The translations under genes were made by a program, and so were the position numbers. The notes beneath the pieces were generated by a model that saw only the letters and a program-made list of their open reading frames with translations, was not told the DNA's origin and did not search any database. A stretch of 8,254 nt of DNA, from contig DATAAF010000105.1 in the NCBI GenBank assembly GCA_036260255.1, positions 1 through 8,254 on the forward strand. Reading direction: 5' to 3'. The stretch is from DASZJY01 sp036260255 (lineage in GTDB: Bacteria; Actinomycetota; Acidimicrobiia; Acidimicrobiales; AC-14). Below, one piece after another: positions 1 through 8,177 of the stretch. Numbering within the stretch: the first letter of the stretch is position 1; every line of letters begins with the position of its first letter.

Positions 1-2012
<2,012 letters not shown>

Positions 2013-2013
2013 T

Positions 2014-2039
2014 TCAGGAGGGGCGGGCCCCCCTCCTGA
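2014..2039 (+). terminator. Stem-loop just after the infB stop; possible terminator or attenuator
   Basis: TCAGGAGGGG (2014-2023) is perfectly complementary to CCCCTCCTGA (2030-2039), giving a 10-bp stem with a 6-base loop that begins one base after the TGA of infB. No T-run follows (the next bases are CCACCCCGC), so it is not a classical intrinsic terminator. U-less hairpins have been proposed as terminators in high-GC actinobacteria. It could instead mark an RNA processing or 3'-end stabilising site. The hairpin is certain as sequence; the function is inferred. Confidence 0.45.
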
Positions 2040-2077
2040 CCACCCCGCAAGGGGAAACGTGCCGAGTGGTCCGGGCG

Positions 2078-2104
2078 TTGTCACACTGTTCAAGGTTGTA
2101 CGTC
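2078..2104 (+). promoter_or_regulatory. Promoter-like leader upstream of ylxP
   Basis: Within the 108-base infB-ylxP gap, the segment from about 2077 to 2104 is clearly less GC-rich than its surroundings. It holds a TTGTCA (2078-2083) close to the -35 consensus TTGACA, and TACGTC (2099-2104) as the nearest -10 candidate. The 15-base spacing is short and the -10 is imperfect, so the call is tentative. A promoter here, after the infB hairpin, would let ylxP-rbfA-nrnA-truB-ribF be transcribed independently of infB. Confidence 0.3.
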
Positions 2105-2120
2105 CACTGGGAGGGGAGCG

Positions 2121-2429
2121 GTGCACGTCGCCGTCGTCCGGTTCCAGCTCCACATCCCCCAGAGCCGCTCGCTGAAGGAGAAGCGGGCGGCGGTGAAGCC
2201 CATCGTCGAGGGGATCCGCCACCGGTTCTCGCTGTCGGTGGCCGAGGTCGGCTACCAGGACAAGTGGCAGCGGTCGCTGGTCGGCGTCGCCGTCGTGTCC
2301 GAGTCGCAGGCCCACGCCGCCGAGGTCGTGGACTCCGTCGAGCGCTGGGTCTGGAGCCGCCCCGACGTCGAGGTCTCCCACTTCGAACGCCAGTGGTCGA
2401 CCTTCGATGACGGCGACGATGGCCTCTAA
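2121..2429 (+). CDS. ylxP: DUF503 family protein (YlxP-like)
   Basis: This is a 102-residue protein of the DUF503 family, whose biochemical role is not established. Family marks are the N-terminal beta strand MHVAVVRFQLHIP, the signature SRSLKEKRAAVKPI (residues 15-28), RHRFSLSVAEVGYQDKWQ (33-50) and a second strand LVGVAVVS (53-60). Length and order match the usual compact DUF503 protein of about 90-110 residues. The start is GTG, preceded by a GGGAGGGG ribosome-binding site at 2109-2116; the frame upstream has no other start codon near. The gene lies between infB and rbfA, as in Bacillus and many actinobacteria, so a link to translation or ribosome assembly is a guess from context only. The acidic tail (DDGDDGL) overlaps the start of rbfA. 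The family call is secure, the function unknown. Confidence 0.9.
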   Translation: MHVAVVRFQLHIPQSRSLKEKRAAVKPIVEGIRHRFSLSVAEVGYQDKWQRSLVGVAVVSESQAHAAEVVDSVERWVWSRPDVEVSHFERQWSTFDDGDDGL

Positions 2430-2793
2430 CCGGCGCTACTCCCGCCTCGACCGGGTGAACGAGGCCCTCCGTGAGGTGGTGGCGGATGAGCTCGAGCTGG
2501 TCGACGACGACCGGCTCGAGCTGGTCACCGTCACCGGCGCCCGGGTCGACCCCGACCTCCGCCACGCCGTTGTCTGGTACTCGGCCATGTCGGCGCCCGC
2601 CGGCGACCGCGACGTGGAGGCCGCCTTCGTCCGCCACCGGGTGCGCTTCCAGGCGGCGGTGGCCCGCCAGCTGCGGCTGAAGCGGACCCCCGAGCTGGCC
2701 TTCAAGCCCGACCCGGCTATAGCCGTTGGGACTAGAGTGGAGGAGATCATCCGGGGCCTTCACGACGGTCCGGAGGACAAGGACCGCGAGTGA
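2407..2793 (+). CDS. rbfA: 30S ribosome-binding factor A
   Basis: RbfA is a small KH-fold protein that binds the 30S subunit and helps 16S rRNA maturation near helix 1, and it aids cold adaptation in other bacteria. The product is 128 residues, a normal length. Family marks are the N-terminal helix DRVNEALREVVADEL (15-29), LVTVTGARVDPDLRHAVVWYSA (39-60) matching the conserved strand and Asp-Leu turn, and the C-terminal LRLKRTPELAFKPD (89-102). The start is uncertain: ATG at 2407 overlaps ylxP by 23 bases, while ATG at 2419 (MASNRRYSRL) overlaps by 11. Neither has a clear Shine-Dalgarno sequence, so coupling to ylxP translation is likely. Codons 104-110 are unusually A/T-ending for this window (see 2715-2738). 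The stop TGA overlaps the GTG of nrnA. Confidence 0.95.
   Translation: MTATMASNRRYSRLDRVNEALREVVADELELVDDDRLELVTVTGARVDPDLRHAVVWYSAMSAPAGDRDVEAAFVRHRVRFQAAVARQLRLKRTPELAFKPDPAIAVGTRVEEIIRGLHDGPEDKDRE
2715..2738 (+). promoter_or_regulatory. Rare-codon pocket with palindrome and TAGAGT box inside rbfA
   Basis: The 3' part of rbfA contains the 10-bp palindrome GGCTATAGCC (2715-2724) and, nine bases further, TAGAGT (2733-2738), which fits the actinobacterial -10 pattern TANNNT. The codons here (GCT ATA GCC GTT GGG ACT AGA, 2716-2736) end in A or T in five of seven cases, unlike the rest of the gene. This hints at selection on the DNA itself, for example an internal promoter for nrnA starting near 2745. 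No convincing -35 hexamer is seen 16-19 bases upstream, so the promoter reading is tentative. Confidence 0.3.
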
Positions 2794-3800
2794 GCGAGCA
2801 CCGAAGCGAGGGGGCGGGGCCCAGCTCAGAGGGGATGGACGGCACCCTCGACCGGGCTGCCCAGGCCATCGCGTCAGCGGGGTCCCTGGCCCTGGCGTGC
2901 CACCAGGTACCCGACGGCGACGCCCTGGGGTCGATGCTCGCCCTCCACCGCCTGGCCGTCCGGGCGGGGAAGCCGGCGGTGGCGTCGTGGCCCGAGCCGT
3001 TCGCGGCCGGCCCCCACTACTCCTTCCTGCCGGGGCTCGACCAGGTCACCAAGCCGGCCGACTTCCCCCCCGCTCCCGAGGTCATGGTCACCTTCGACTG
3101 CGGCTCGCTCGAGCGGCTGGGCGAGCTGGCCGAGCCCGCCCGGGCCGCCGGCACGCTGGTCGTCGTCGACCACCACGCCACCAACGACGGGTTCGGCACC
3201 ATCGATCTCATCGACCCGCACGCGGCCGCCTCGGCGGTCATCGTCCGCCGCCTCCTCGACCGCCTCGGTTGGCCGCTCGACCGCGAGGCGGCCATCTGCC
3301 TCTACACCGGGCTGGTCTGCGACACCGGGCGCTTCCAGTACGACAACACCACCCCCGAGGTGTTCCAGATGGCGGCCGAGCTCACCCGCCACGACATCCC
3401 CGTGAGCGCCATCAGCCGCCAGCTGTTCGAGGAGCACCGCCTCGCCTACCTGCAGCTGGTCGCCGACGCCCTGCAGCGGGTCGAGCTCGACCCCGAGAAG
3501 CGGTTCGTCGCCACCTGGGTCACCGCCGACGACCTGGCCCGCAACGGCGTGGAGCTGGAAGAGACCGAGGGCCTCATCGACATCGTGCGCCGCACCTCGG
3601 AGGCCGATGTCAGCTGTGTGTTGAAGGAGACGCCCGACGGCACCCGGGTGTCGCTGCGGGCGGTCTCCGACGTCGACGTGGGCGCCATCGCCACCTCCTT
3701 CGGCGGCGGCGGCCACAAGGCGGCGGCCGGGTTCAAGTCGGACCGGCCGGTCGGCGAGGTGCTCGACGCCATCCGGGCCGCCATCCCCGACGACCGCTGA
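2790..3800 (+). CDS. nrnA: DHH/DHHA1 phosphoesterase, NrnA-like nanoRNase / pAp phosphatase
   Basis: NrnA-type enzymes are cytoplasmic Mn-dependent phosphoesterases that degrade 2-5 nt RNAs and, in several bacteria including mycobacteria, dephosphorylate pAp. The 336-residue product has the full DHH motif set: HQVPDGDALGS with H38, D42 and D44; D103 in VTFDCGS; the name-giving DHH at 127-129; and LYTGLVCDTGRFQYDNT with D178. The C-terminal DHHA1 domain ends in the substrate-binding GGGGHKAAAGF (305-315). All metal ligands are present, so it should be active. The start GTG at 2790 overlaps the rbfA stop (GTGA) and follows GGAGGACAAGGA. An ATG at 2835 (residue 16) is an alternative, as the first 15 residues are low-complexity, but it lacks a spaced ribosome-binding site. 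The position after rbfA and before truB is the usual one for this gene. Whether it favours nanoRNA or pAp cannot be read from sequence. Confidence 0.93.
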   Translation: MSEHRSEGAGPSSEGMDGTLDRAAQAIASAGSLALACHQVPDGDALGSMLALHRLAVRAGKPAVASWPEPFAAGPHYSFLPGLDQVTKPADFPPAPEVMVTFDCGSLERLGELAEPARAAGTLVVVDHHATNDGFGTIDLIDPHAAASAVIVRRLLDRLGWPLDREAAICLYTGLVCDTGRFQYDNTTPEVFQMAAELTRHDIPVSAISRQLFEEHRLAYLQLVADALQRVELDPEKRFVATWVTADDLARNGVELEETEGLIDIVRRTSEADVSCVLKETPDGTRVSLRAVSDVDVGAIATSFGGGGHKAAAGFKSDRPVGEVLDAIRAAIPDDR

Positions 3801-3816
3801 GGTCCCCGAGCCTCGG

Positions 3817-4710
3817 GTGGCCCGGCGCTCGCAGCCGGCGGCGTGGCACGGCCTGGTCGTCGTCGACAAACCGGCCGGCATCACGTCCCACGACGTCGTC
3901 GCCCGCTGCCGTCGGGTCTTCGGCCAGCGCCAGGTCGGCCACGGGGGCACCCTCGATCCCGGGGCCACCGGCGTCCTCCTGGTCGGCCTGGGGGGCGCCA
4001 CCCGCCTGCTGCGCTTCCTCGGCGACCTGCCCAAGTCCTACGAGGGCGAGCTCGTGCTCGGGGTCGAGACCACCACGCTCGACGCCGACGGCGAGGTGGT
4101 GGCAACCCACGACATGTCCGGAGTGGACGTGGACGACGTCCGGGCGGCGGCGCGGCGGTTCGTCGGCCGGATCGAGCAGGTCCCTCCGATGGTGTCGGCG
4201 GTGAAGGTGGGCGGACGGCGGCTCCACGCGCTGGCCCGCTCCGGCGTCGAGGTGGAGCGGGCGGCCCGGCCGGTGGTGATCCACCGCCTCGACGTCGCTC
4301 CGGGGGACGGGCCAGGCTTCTTCCGGCTGTCGGTCGACTGCTCCTCGGGGACCTACGTGCGATCGCTGGCCGCCGACCTGGGAGCGGCGCTGGGCGGGGG
4401 CGCCCACCTGCGGGGGCTCCGGCGCCTGGCCGTCGGGCCCTTCACCGTCGCCGACGCCCGTCCGCTCGACCAGCTCGGGCCCGACGACGTGCTGCCTCCG
4501 GCCCGTGCCGTCCCCCACCTGGGCCGCGTGGCGGTCGACGGGGCGACGGCGGGCGCGGTGCGCCACGGCGCCGTCCTGCGGGCCGCGGAGACCGGCATGC
4601 GGGGAGAGGGCCCGTGGGCCGTCGTCGACGGCGAAGGCGCCCTGCTGGCCGTCTACGAGCGGCGGCCGGACGGCACCGCCAAGCCCTCGGTCGTGCTGCC
4701 GTCCCAGTAG
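3817..4710 (+). CDS. truB: tRNA pseudouridine(55) synthase TruB
   Basis: TruB isomerises U55 of the tRNA T-loop to pseudouridine and also acts as a tRNA chaperone. The product is 297 residues, a normal length. It shows the N-terminal VVVDKPAGITSHDVV (14-28), the catalytic motif GHGGTLDPGATGVL (41-54) with the nucleophile Asp47, Tyr75 in the LPKSYEGEL segment, the QVPPMVSAVKVGGRRLHALARSG block (121-143), and GTYVRSLAADLG (178-189). A C-terminal extension of about 80 residues corresponds to the RNA-binding tail. The GHGG form, where many homologues have GHTG or GHAG, is a minor variation beside the intact Asp. The chosen start is GTG, 16 bases after the nrnA stop. There is no evident Shine-Dalgarno sequence, so initiation probably depends on coupling with nrnA. 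ribF follows 13 bases after the stop. Confidence 0.96.
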   Translation: MARRSQPAAWHGLVVVDKPAGITSHDVVARCRRVFGQRQVGHGGTLDPGATGVLLVGLGGATRLLRFLGDLPKSYEGELVLGVETTTLDADGEVVATHDMSGVDVDDVRAAARRFVGRIEQVPPMVSAVKVGGRRLHALARSGVEVERAARPVVIHRLDVAPGDGPGFFRLSVDCSSGTYVRSLAADLGAALGGGAHLRGLRRLAVGPFTVADARPLDQLGPDDVLPPARAVPHLGRVAVDGATAGAVRHGAVLRAAETGMRGEGPWAVVDGEGALLAVYERRPDGTAKPSVVLPSQ

Positions 4711-4723
4711 GGTCGGCGCCGGA

Positions 4724-5683
4724 ATGGAGGTCCTGGCCGAACCCGCCCAGTTCCCGGGCGCGGCCGGAGGGACGGCGGTCACGATCGGCGCCTACGACGG
4801 GGTGCACCGCGGTCATCAGGCGGTCCTCGCCGAGGTCCGGAGGCTGGCCGACGCGAGGGGCCTGCCCACCGTGGTGGTGACGTTCGACCGCCACCCGGCG
4901 GCGATCGTCCGCCCCGAGTCCGCCCCCAAGCTGCTCACCGACCTCGACCAGAAGCTGGAGGTGCTGGCTGCCACCGGCCACGTCGACTACACGGTCGTGC
5001 TCACCTTCGACGAGCAGCGGGCCGCCCAGGAGGCACCCGCCTTCGTCGAGGAGCTGCTCGGGGACCGGTTGGGGGCCAGGCTGGTGGTCGTCGGCGAGGA
5101 CTTCCACTTCGGGCGGGGCCGGCGGGGGACGGTCGAGCTTCTGCGGACAATGGGTGCCGCCCTCGGCTTCGACGTCGTGGGCCTGCGGCTGGTCACGATT
5201 CCCGAGGTGGAAGGACCGGTGTCCTCGACCGCCGTCCGCCGCCGCCTGGCCGAGGGGGACGTGGCCGGCGCCGCCACCCTGCTCGGCCGTCCCTACGAGC
5301 TGCGCGGCGTGGTGGTGCGCGGGGACGGCCGGGGCGGCCGCCAGCTCGGGTTCCCCACCGCCAACGTCGCGGTGGCCGCCGACATCCTGCTCCCCGCCGA
5401 CGGCATCTACGCCGGCTGGTACGAGCGCCCGGGCGGAGACGTGCACCCGGCGGCCGTCTCGGTCGGTCGCCGCCCGACGTTCTACGACGCGGCCGAGTCC
5501 TCCCTCGTCGAGGCCTATCTCCTGGACTTCGACGGCGACCTCTACGGCGAGGCGGCCCGGGTCCGGTTCGTCGACCGCCTGCGGGGCGAGGAGCGGTTCG
5601 AGTCGGTCGAGGCCCTCGTCGCCCAGATGGCGCTGGACGTCGACGCCGCCCGCAAGCTCCTCGACGCTCCCCCGGCGTCCTAG
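4724..5683 (+). CDS. ribF: Bifunctional riboflavin kinase / FAD synthetase
   Basis: RibF phosphorylates riboflavin to FMN (C-terminal kinase) and adenylylates FMN to FAD (N-terminal nucleotidyltransferase) in the cytoplasm. The 319-residue product is a typical length. The FAD synthetase part shows TIGAYDGVHRGHQ (20-32), a variant of the usual GxFDGVHxGH nucleotide-binding motif, then TFDRHP (53-58), GEDFHFG (124-130) and SSTAVRRRL (167-175). The riboflavin kinase part shows LGFPTANV (208-215), DGIYAGW (226-232), VGRRPTF (247-253) and VEAYLLDFDGDLYG (262-275), where Glu263 is in the position of the kinase general base. The frame is open further upstream into truB, but the ATG at 4724 gives the canonical N terminus. 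The ribosome-binding site is weak (GTAGGGTCGG). It is the last gene of the plus-strand run. The stop overlaps the opposite-strand YihY-family stop. Both enzyme activities look intact. Confidence 0.96.
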   Translation: MEVLAEPAQFPGAAGGTAVTIGAYDGVHRGHQAVLAEVRRLADARGLPTVVVTFDRHPAAIVRPESAPKLLTDLDQKLEVLAATGHVDYTVVLTFDEQRAAQEAPAFVEELLGDRLGARLVVVGEDFHFGRGRRGTVELLRTMGAALGFDVVGLRLVTIPEVEGPVSSTAVRRRLAEGDVAGAATLLGRPYELRGVVVRGDGRGGRQLGFPTANVAVAADILLPADGIYAGWYERPGGDVHPAAVSVGRRPTFYDAAESSLVEAYLLDFDGDLYGEAARVRFVDRLRGEERFESVEALVAQMALDVDAARKLLDAPPAS

Positions 5684-5693
5684 GACGACGCCG
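5673..5693. terminator. Hairpin centred on the shared ribF / YihY-family stop codons; possible bidirectional terminator
   Basis: CGGCGTC (5673-5679) is perfectly complementary to GACGCCG (5687-5693), enclosing the 7-base loop CTAGGAC. The loop contains the CTAG (5680-5683) that forms the TAG stop of ribF on the plus strand and the TAG stop of the minus-strand gene. The core GTCCTAGGAC is itself a 10-bp palindrome. The hairpin forms in both transcripts, as a bidirectional terminator would, but there is no T-run on either side, so function is inferred from position and symmetry. Confidence 0.4.
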
Positions 5694-6624
5694 AGGTGGT
5701 GGCCCGGGGCACGGCGTCGCCTGCCCGGGTCGCCTCCACCGGGACCTCGCCGGGCACCCGCGGGACCTCCACGTCGACGGTGACGGTGCCGTGCCGGTTC
5801 TCCCACAGCACGACGTTGACCACCGAGGCGTAGACGATCAGGCGTCCGAAGAAGAGAAGCCAGGCGAGCACGGCGAACACCACGCCGAGGGACCCGTAGA
5901 GGGCGGACGACGAGGCCACCGCCTTGGGCACCCAGACGGAGCCCAGCACCTTGAGGACCTCCAGGCCCACCGCGCCCACCACCGCCCCGGGAAGGAGCGC
6001 CTTCCACCCGACGTCGCGGTTGGGGAGCACCTTCATCGTCCAGAGCAACAGCCCGACGCCGACGGCCAGGCCGACGACGATGCTCAAGGGGGCGAGGACG
6101 GGGACGAACCCGATCGCCGCGGTGGCGGCGAAGGAGGCGAGGAACAGGACGGCGGCGCCGGCGAGCCAGCCCAGCCCGCTGAGCTTGTCCCGCAGCCCCC
6201 GGCCCTTCACCTGCCAGACCGTGTTCAGCCCGTACTGGATCGCCGCCACCAGGCCCAGTCCCGACCAGAGGAGGCCGGCCACGCCGACGACGGACGCCAC
6301 CTTGCGGCTCTGCTCGGCTCGGTGGATGGCGTCGGTGACGGTGGTCGCCGCCTGCCCGGTGAGCCCGAGCCGGCTCACCACGTCGGACGGGAGGTCGACC
6401 GACTGGTGCGAGAAGAACCCGAGCACGGCGATGGCGACGAGGAGCAGCGGGAACAGGGAGATGAACCCGGCCAGGGTGATGGCGGAGGCCAGGTGGTTGC
6501 CGTTGAGCTCGCTGTAGCGCTCCTGGACGCGGAGGACCGTCCCGAGCCACGGGTAGCGCCGCCCGAGCGCCTGCAGCTTCTCCTTCACCCAACGTCCCGT
6601 ACCCAGCTCGGGCGACGTGTTCAC
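5680..6624 (-). CDS. YihY/virulence factor BrkB family inner-membrane protein
   Basis: This is a 314-residue integral membrane protein with about six hydrophobic segments (roughly residues 46-72, 107-132, 151-174, 177-198, 208-230 and 243-270). The first segment, NHLASAITLAGFISLFPLLL, and the late motif SALYGSLGVVFAVLAWLLF followed by GRLIVYASVVNVVLWE are the YihY/BrkB family pattern. The C-terminal tail of about 35 residues is polar, acidic and Thr/Ser-rich. The family was once misnamed RNase BN and includes Bordetella BrkB; its molecular role is unsettled, and nothing here indicates virulence. The start taken is GTG at 6624 with no visible Shine-Dalgarno sequence; a GTG at residue 13 (first base 6588) is an alternative. 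It runs against ribF, sharing its stop codons, and diverges from uppS, so it is not part of either operon. The family call is firm, the function open. Confidence 0.88.
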   Translation of the reverse strand: MNTSPELGTGRWVKEKLQALGRRYPWLGTVLRVQERYSELNGNHLASAITLAGFISLFPLLLVAIAVLGFFSHQSVDLPSDVVSRLGLTGQAATTVTDAIHRAEQSRKVASVVGVAGLLWSGLGLVAAIQYGLNTVWQVKGRGLRDKLSGLGWLAGAAVLFLASFAATAAIGFVPVLAPLSIVVGLAVGVGLLLWTMKVLPNRDVGWKALLPGAVVGAVGLEVLKVLGSVWVPKAVASSSALYGSLGVVFAVLAWLLFFGRLIVYASVVNVVLWENRHGTVTVDVEVPRVPGEVPVEATRAGDAVPRATTSASS

Positions 6625-6625
6625 T

Positions 6626-6672
6626 TACGCTGGGAGGACCGCGCCGGATGGGGCAGGGGCGCCATCCAAGGC
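6626..6672 (+). promoter_or_regulatory. Candidate uppS promoter -10 and leader hairpin
   Basis: The 87-base gap between the divergent YihY-family gene and uppS starts with TACGCT (6626-6631), which fits TANNNT. A start near 6638 would give a leader of about 75 bases. No good -35 is seen upstream, where the bases code for the minus-strand gene. The leader can fold: GCCGGATGG (6643-6651) pairs with CCATCC-AA-GGC (6662-6672), nine pairs with a two-base bulge and a 10-base loop. No known riboswitch class is recognised. The role is tentative. Confidence 0.3.
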
Positions 6673-6711
6673 GAGGAGGGTGGGGTTGGGGCCCGCCCGG
6701 GAAGGAAACGA

Positions 6712-7446
6712 TTGCCGGCGTCGCTGCAGCTGGACGAGATCGACCTGCGCCGGGTCCCCGGCCACGTGGCCGTGGTCATGGACGGCAACGGGCGCTGGGC
6801 CCGGAAGCGGGGGCTGGCCCGCACCGACGGCCACGCCGCCGGCGAGGAGGCCCTCTTCGACACCGTTGAGGGTGCCCTCGAGCTGGGCCTCCGCTGGCTC
6901 ACCGTCTACGCCTTCTCCACCGAGAACTGGAAGCGCCCGGTGGACGAGGTGCGCTTCCTCATGAACTACAACGAGTCGCTGCTGGTGCGCCGGCGCGACG
7001 AGCTCAACGAGCGTGACGTGCGGATCCGCTTCGTGGGCCGGCGCGACTGGCGCGTCCCCCGCCGGCTCATCCGCCGCATGGACGAGGCCCTCGAGCTCAC
7101 CGCCGCCAACCGCAGGATGACCCTCACCATCGCCTTCAACTACGGCGGGCGGGCGGAGATCGTCGACGCCGTGCGGGCCCTCGTGGCCGAGGGCGTGCCC
7201 GCCGACCGCATCGACGAGCGGGCCATCCGGGCTCACCTCTACGACCCCGAGATGCCCGACCCCGAGCTGGTCGTCCGGACCTCGGGCGAGTACCGCATCT
7301 CCAACTTCCTCCTGTGGGAGCTGGCCTACAGCGAGCTGGTGTTCTCCGAGGTGCTGTGGCCCGACTTCCGCCGGGAGCACCTGTTCGAGGCGGTGCGGGA
7401 GTACCAGCGCCGGGACCGCCGCTTCGGCGGCGTCGACGAGGGCTGA
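6712..7446 (+). CDS. uppS: Isoprenyl transferase (cis-prenyl / undecaprenyl diphosphate synthase)
   Basis: UppS adds isopentenyl units in cis to an allylic diphosphate to make the polyprenyl diphosphate carrier used for peptidoglycan and other wall polymers; it acts at the inner face of the membrane. The 244-residue product has normal length and all family motifs: VVMDGNGRWA (21-30) with the catalytic Asp24, AFSTENW (67-73), FNYGGRAEI (142-150), PDPELVVRTSGEYRISNFLLWE split over 182-203, and LWPDF (215-219). The start is TTG at 6712, with GGAAGGAAA (6700-6708) ideally spaced ahead of it; the frame upstream is open but has no nearby start codon. Chain length (C50 or C55) cannot be told from sequence; mycobacterial homologues next to recO make decaprenyl diphosphate. 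recO follows after five bases, suggesting one transcript. Confidence 0.95.
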   Translation: MPASLQLDEIDLRRVPGHVAVVMDGNGRWARKRGLARTDGHAAGEEALFDTVEGALELGLRWLTVYAFSTENWKRPVDEVRFLMNYNESLLVRRRDELNERDVRIRFVGRRDWRVPRRLIRRMDEALELTAANRRMTLTIAFNYGGRAEIVDAVRALVAEGVPADRIDERAIRAHLYDPEMPDPELVVRTSGEYRISNFLLWELAYSELVFSEVLWPDFRREHLFEAVREYQRRDRRFGGVDEG

Positions 7447-7451
7447 CCGCG

Positions 7452-8177
7452 GTGGGTCTCTACCGCGAGGAGGCCGTTGTGCTGCGCACGCTGCGCCTGG
7501 GCGACTCGGACCGCATCGTCACCTTCCTCACCCGGGGGCGGGGGAAGGTGCGGGCGGTGGCCAAGGGGGTGCGCAAGACCAAGAGCCGCTTCGGCGGGCG
7601 CCTGGAGCCGCTGGGCCACGTGGCCCTCCTGCTCTACGAGGGCCGCGAGCTCGACGTGGTGACCCAGGCGGAGTCCCTCGAGCACTTCCGGCTCGTGCGC
7701 GACGACCTCGACCGCCTGGCCAAGGCCCACGTGCTGCTCGAGGTCACCGACGACGTCGCCCAGGAGCGCCAGGCCAACGCCCGCCTGTACCAGATGCTGG
7801 TGGGCGCCCTCCGGGCCCTGGCCGCCCACGACTCGCCGCTGCTGGTGCCCGCCTACATCCTCAAGGTGCTGGCCAGCGAGGGCGCCCAGCCGGTCACCGA
7901 CGGGTGCGCCGCCTGCGGCACCGGCGGGCCGGCCGCCGGCTTCGACCTGACCCAGGGCGGTGCGCTCTGCCTCGACTGCGCCCGCCGGGCGTCGGCGGCG
8001 CCGGTGTCGGCCGAGGCCCTCGACCTCGTCCGCCGGGTGCTCGGTGGCGACCTGGTCGGCGCCCTCAACCAGGTCGCCGGCCCGGTCACCGCCGAGGTCG
8101 ACCGGCTGGCCACCCGCTCCTTCGAGCACCACGTCGAGCGACGACTCCGGTCGGCCACCGTCCTGGACCGGTCCTGA
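7452..8177 (+). CDS. recO: DNA repair protein RecO
   Basis: RecO binds single-stranded DNA and, with RecR (and RecF), loads RecA onto SSB-coated DNA during recombinational repair. The 241-residue product has normal length. It shows the N-terminal OB-fold start GLYREEAVVLRTLRLGDSDRIVTFLTRGRGK (2-32), KGVRKTKSRFGGRLEPLGHV (38-57), then the helical domain, and a four-Cys zinc site C152-x2-C155 and C173-x2-C176, present in many but not all RecO proteins. The start is GTG at 7452, five bases after the uppS stop. The GAGGG at 7437-7441, inside the end of uppS, may act as a distant ribosome-binding site. The frame is open upstream through uppS in another phase, but residues before GTG 7452 do not resemble RecO. 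The uppS-recO pairing matches mycobacteria. No missing residues noted. Confidence 0.94.
   Translation: MGLYREEAVVLRTLRLGDSDRIVTFLTRGRGKVRAVAKGVRKTKSRFGGRLEPLGHVALLLYEGRELDVVTQAESLEHFRLVRDDLDRLAKAHVLLEVTDDVAQERQANARLYQMLVGALRALAAHDSPLLVPAYILKVLASEGAQPVTDGCAACGTGGPAAGFDLTQGGALCLDCARRASAAPVSAEALDLVRRVLGGDLVGALNQVAGPVTAEVDRLATRSFEHHVERRLRSATVLDRS

Noticed and set aside
3805..3817. Inverted repeat CCCGAG / CTCGGG just before the truB start
   Set aside because: The full pairing would leave a one-base loop. Only four pairs remain with a feasible loop, too weak to call.
2874..4034. A 386-codon minus-strand frame antisense to nrnA and truB
   Set aside because: Both plus-strand genes have complete catalytic motifs. 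The antisense product is a repetitive Gly/Val/Asp/Arg-rich sequence with no motif.
4442..6592. A 716-codon minus-strand open frame, longer than the genes it overlaps
   Set aside because: It is antisense to truB and ribF and lies in another frame of the YihY-family gene. Its product is Gly/Arg/Pro-rich low complexity with no recognisable domain, as expected for shadow frames in GC-rich DNA.
5791..6711. An open plus-strand frame that would extend uppS upstream by about 300 residues
   Set aside because: The extension is antisense to the YihY-family gene, is polar low complexity, and does not resemble any domain. UppS has its normal length from the TTG at 6712 with a good ribosome-binding site.
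8165..8174. Palindrome GGACCGGTCC at the end of recO
   Set aside because: It lies in coding sequence, has no loop, and 10-base GC palindromes are expected by chance in such DNA.
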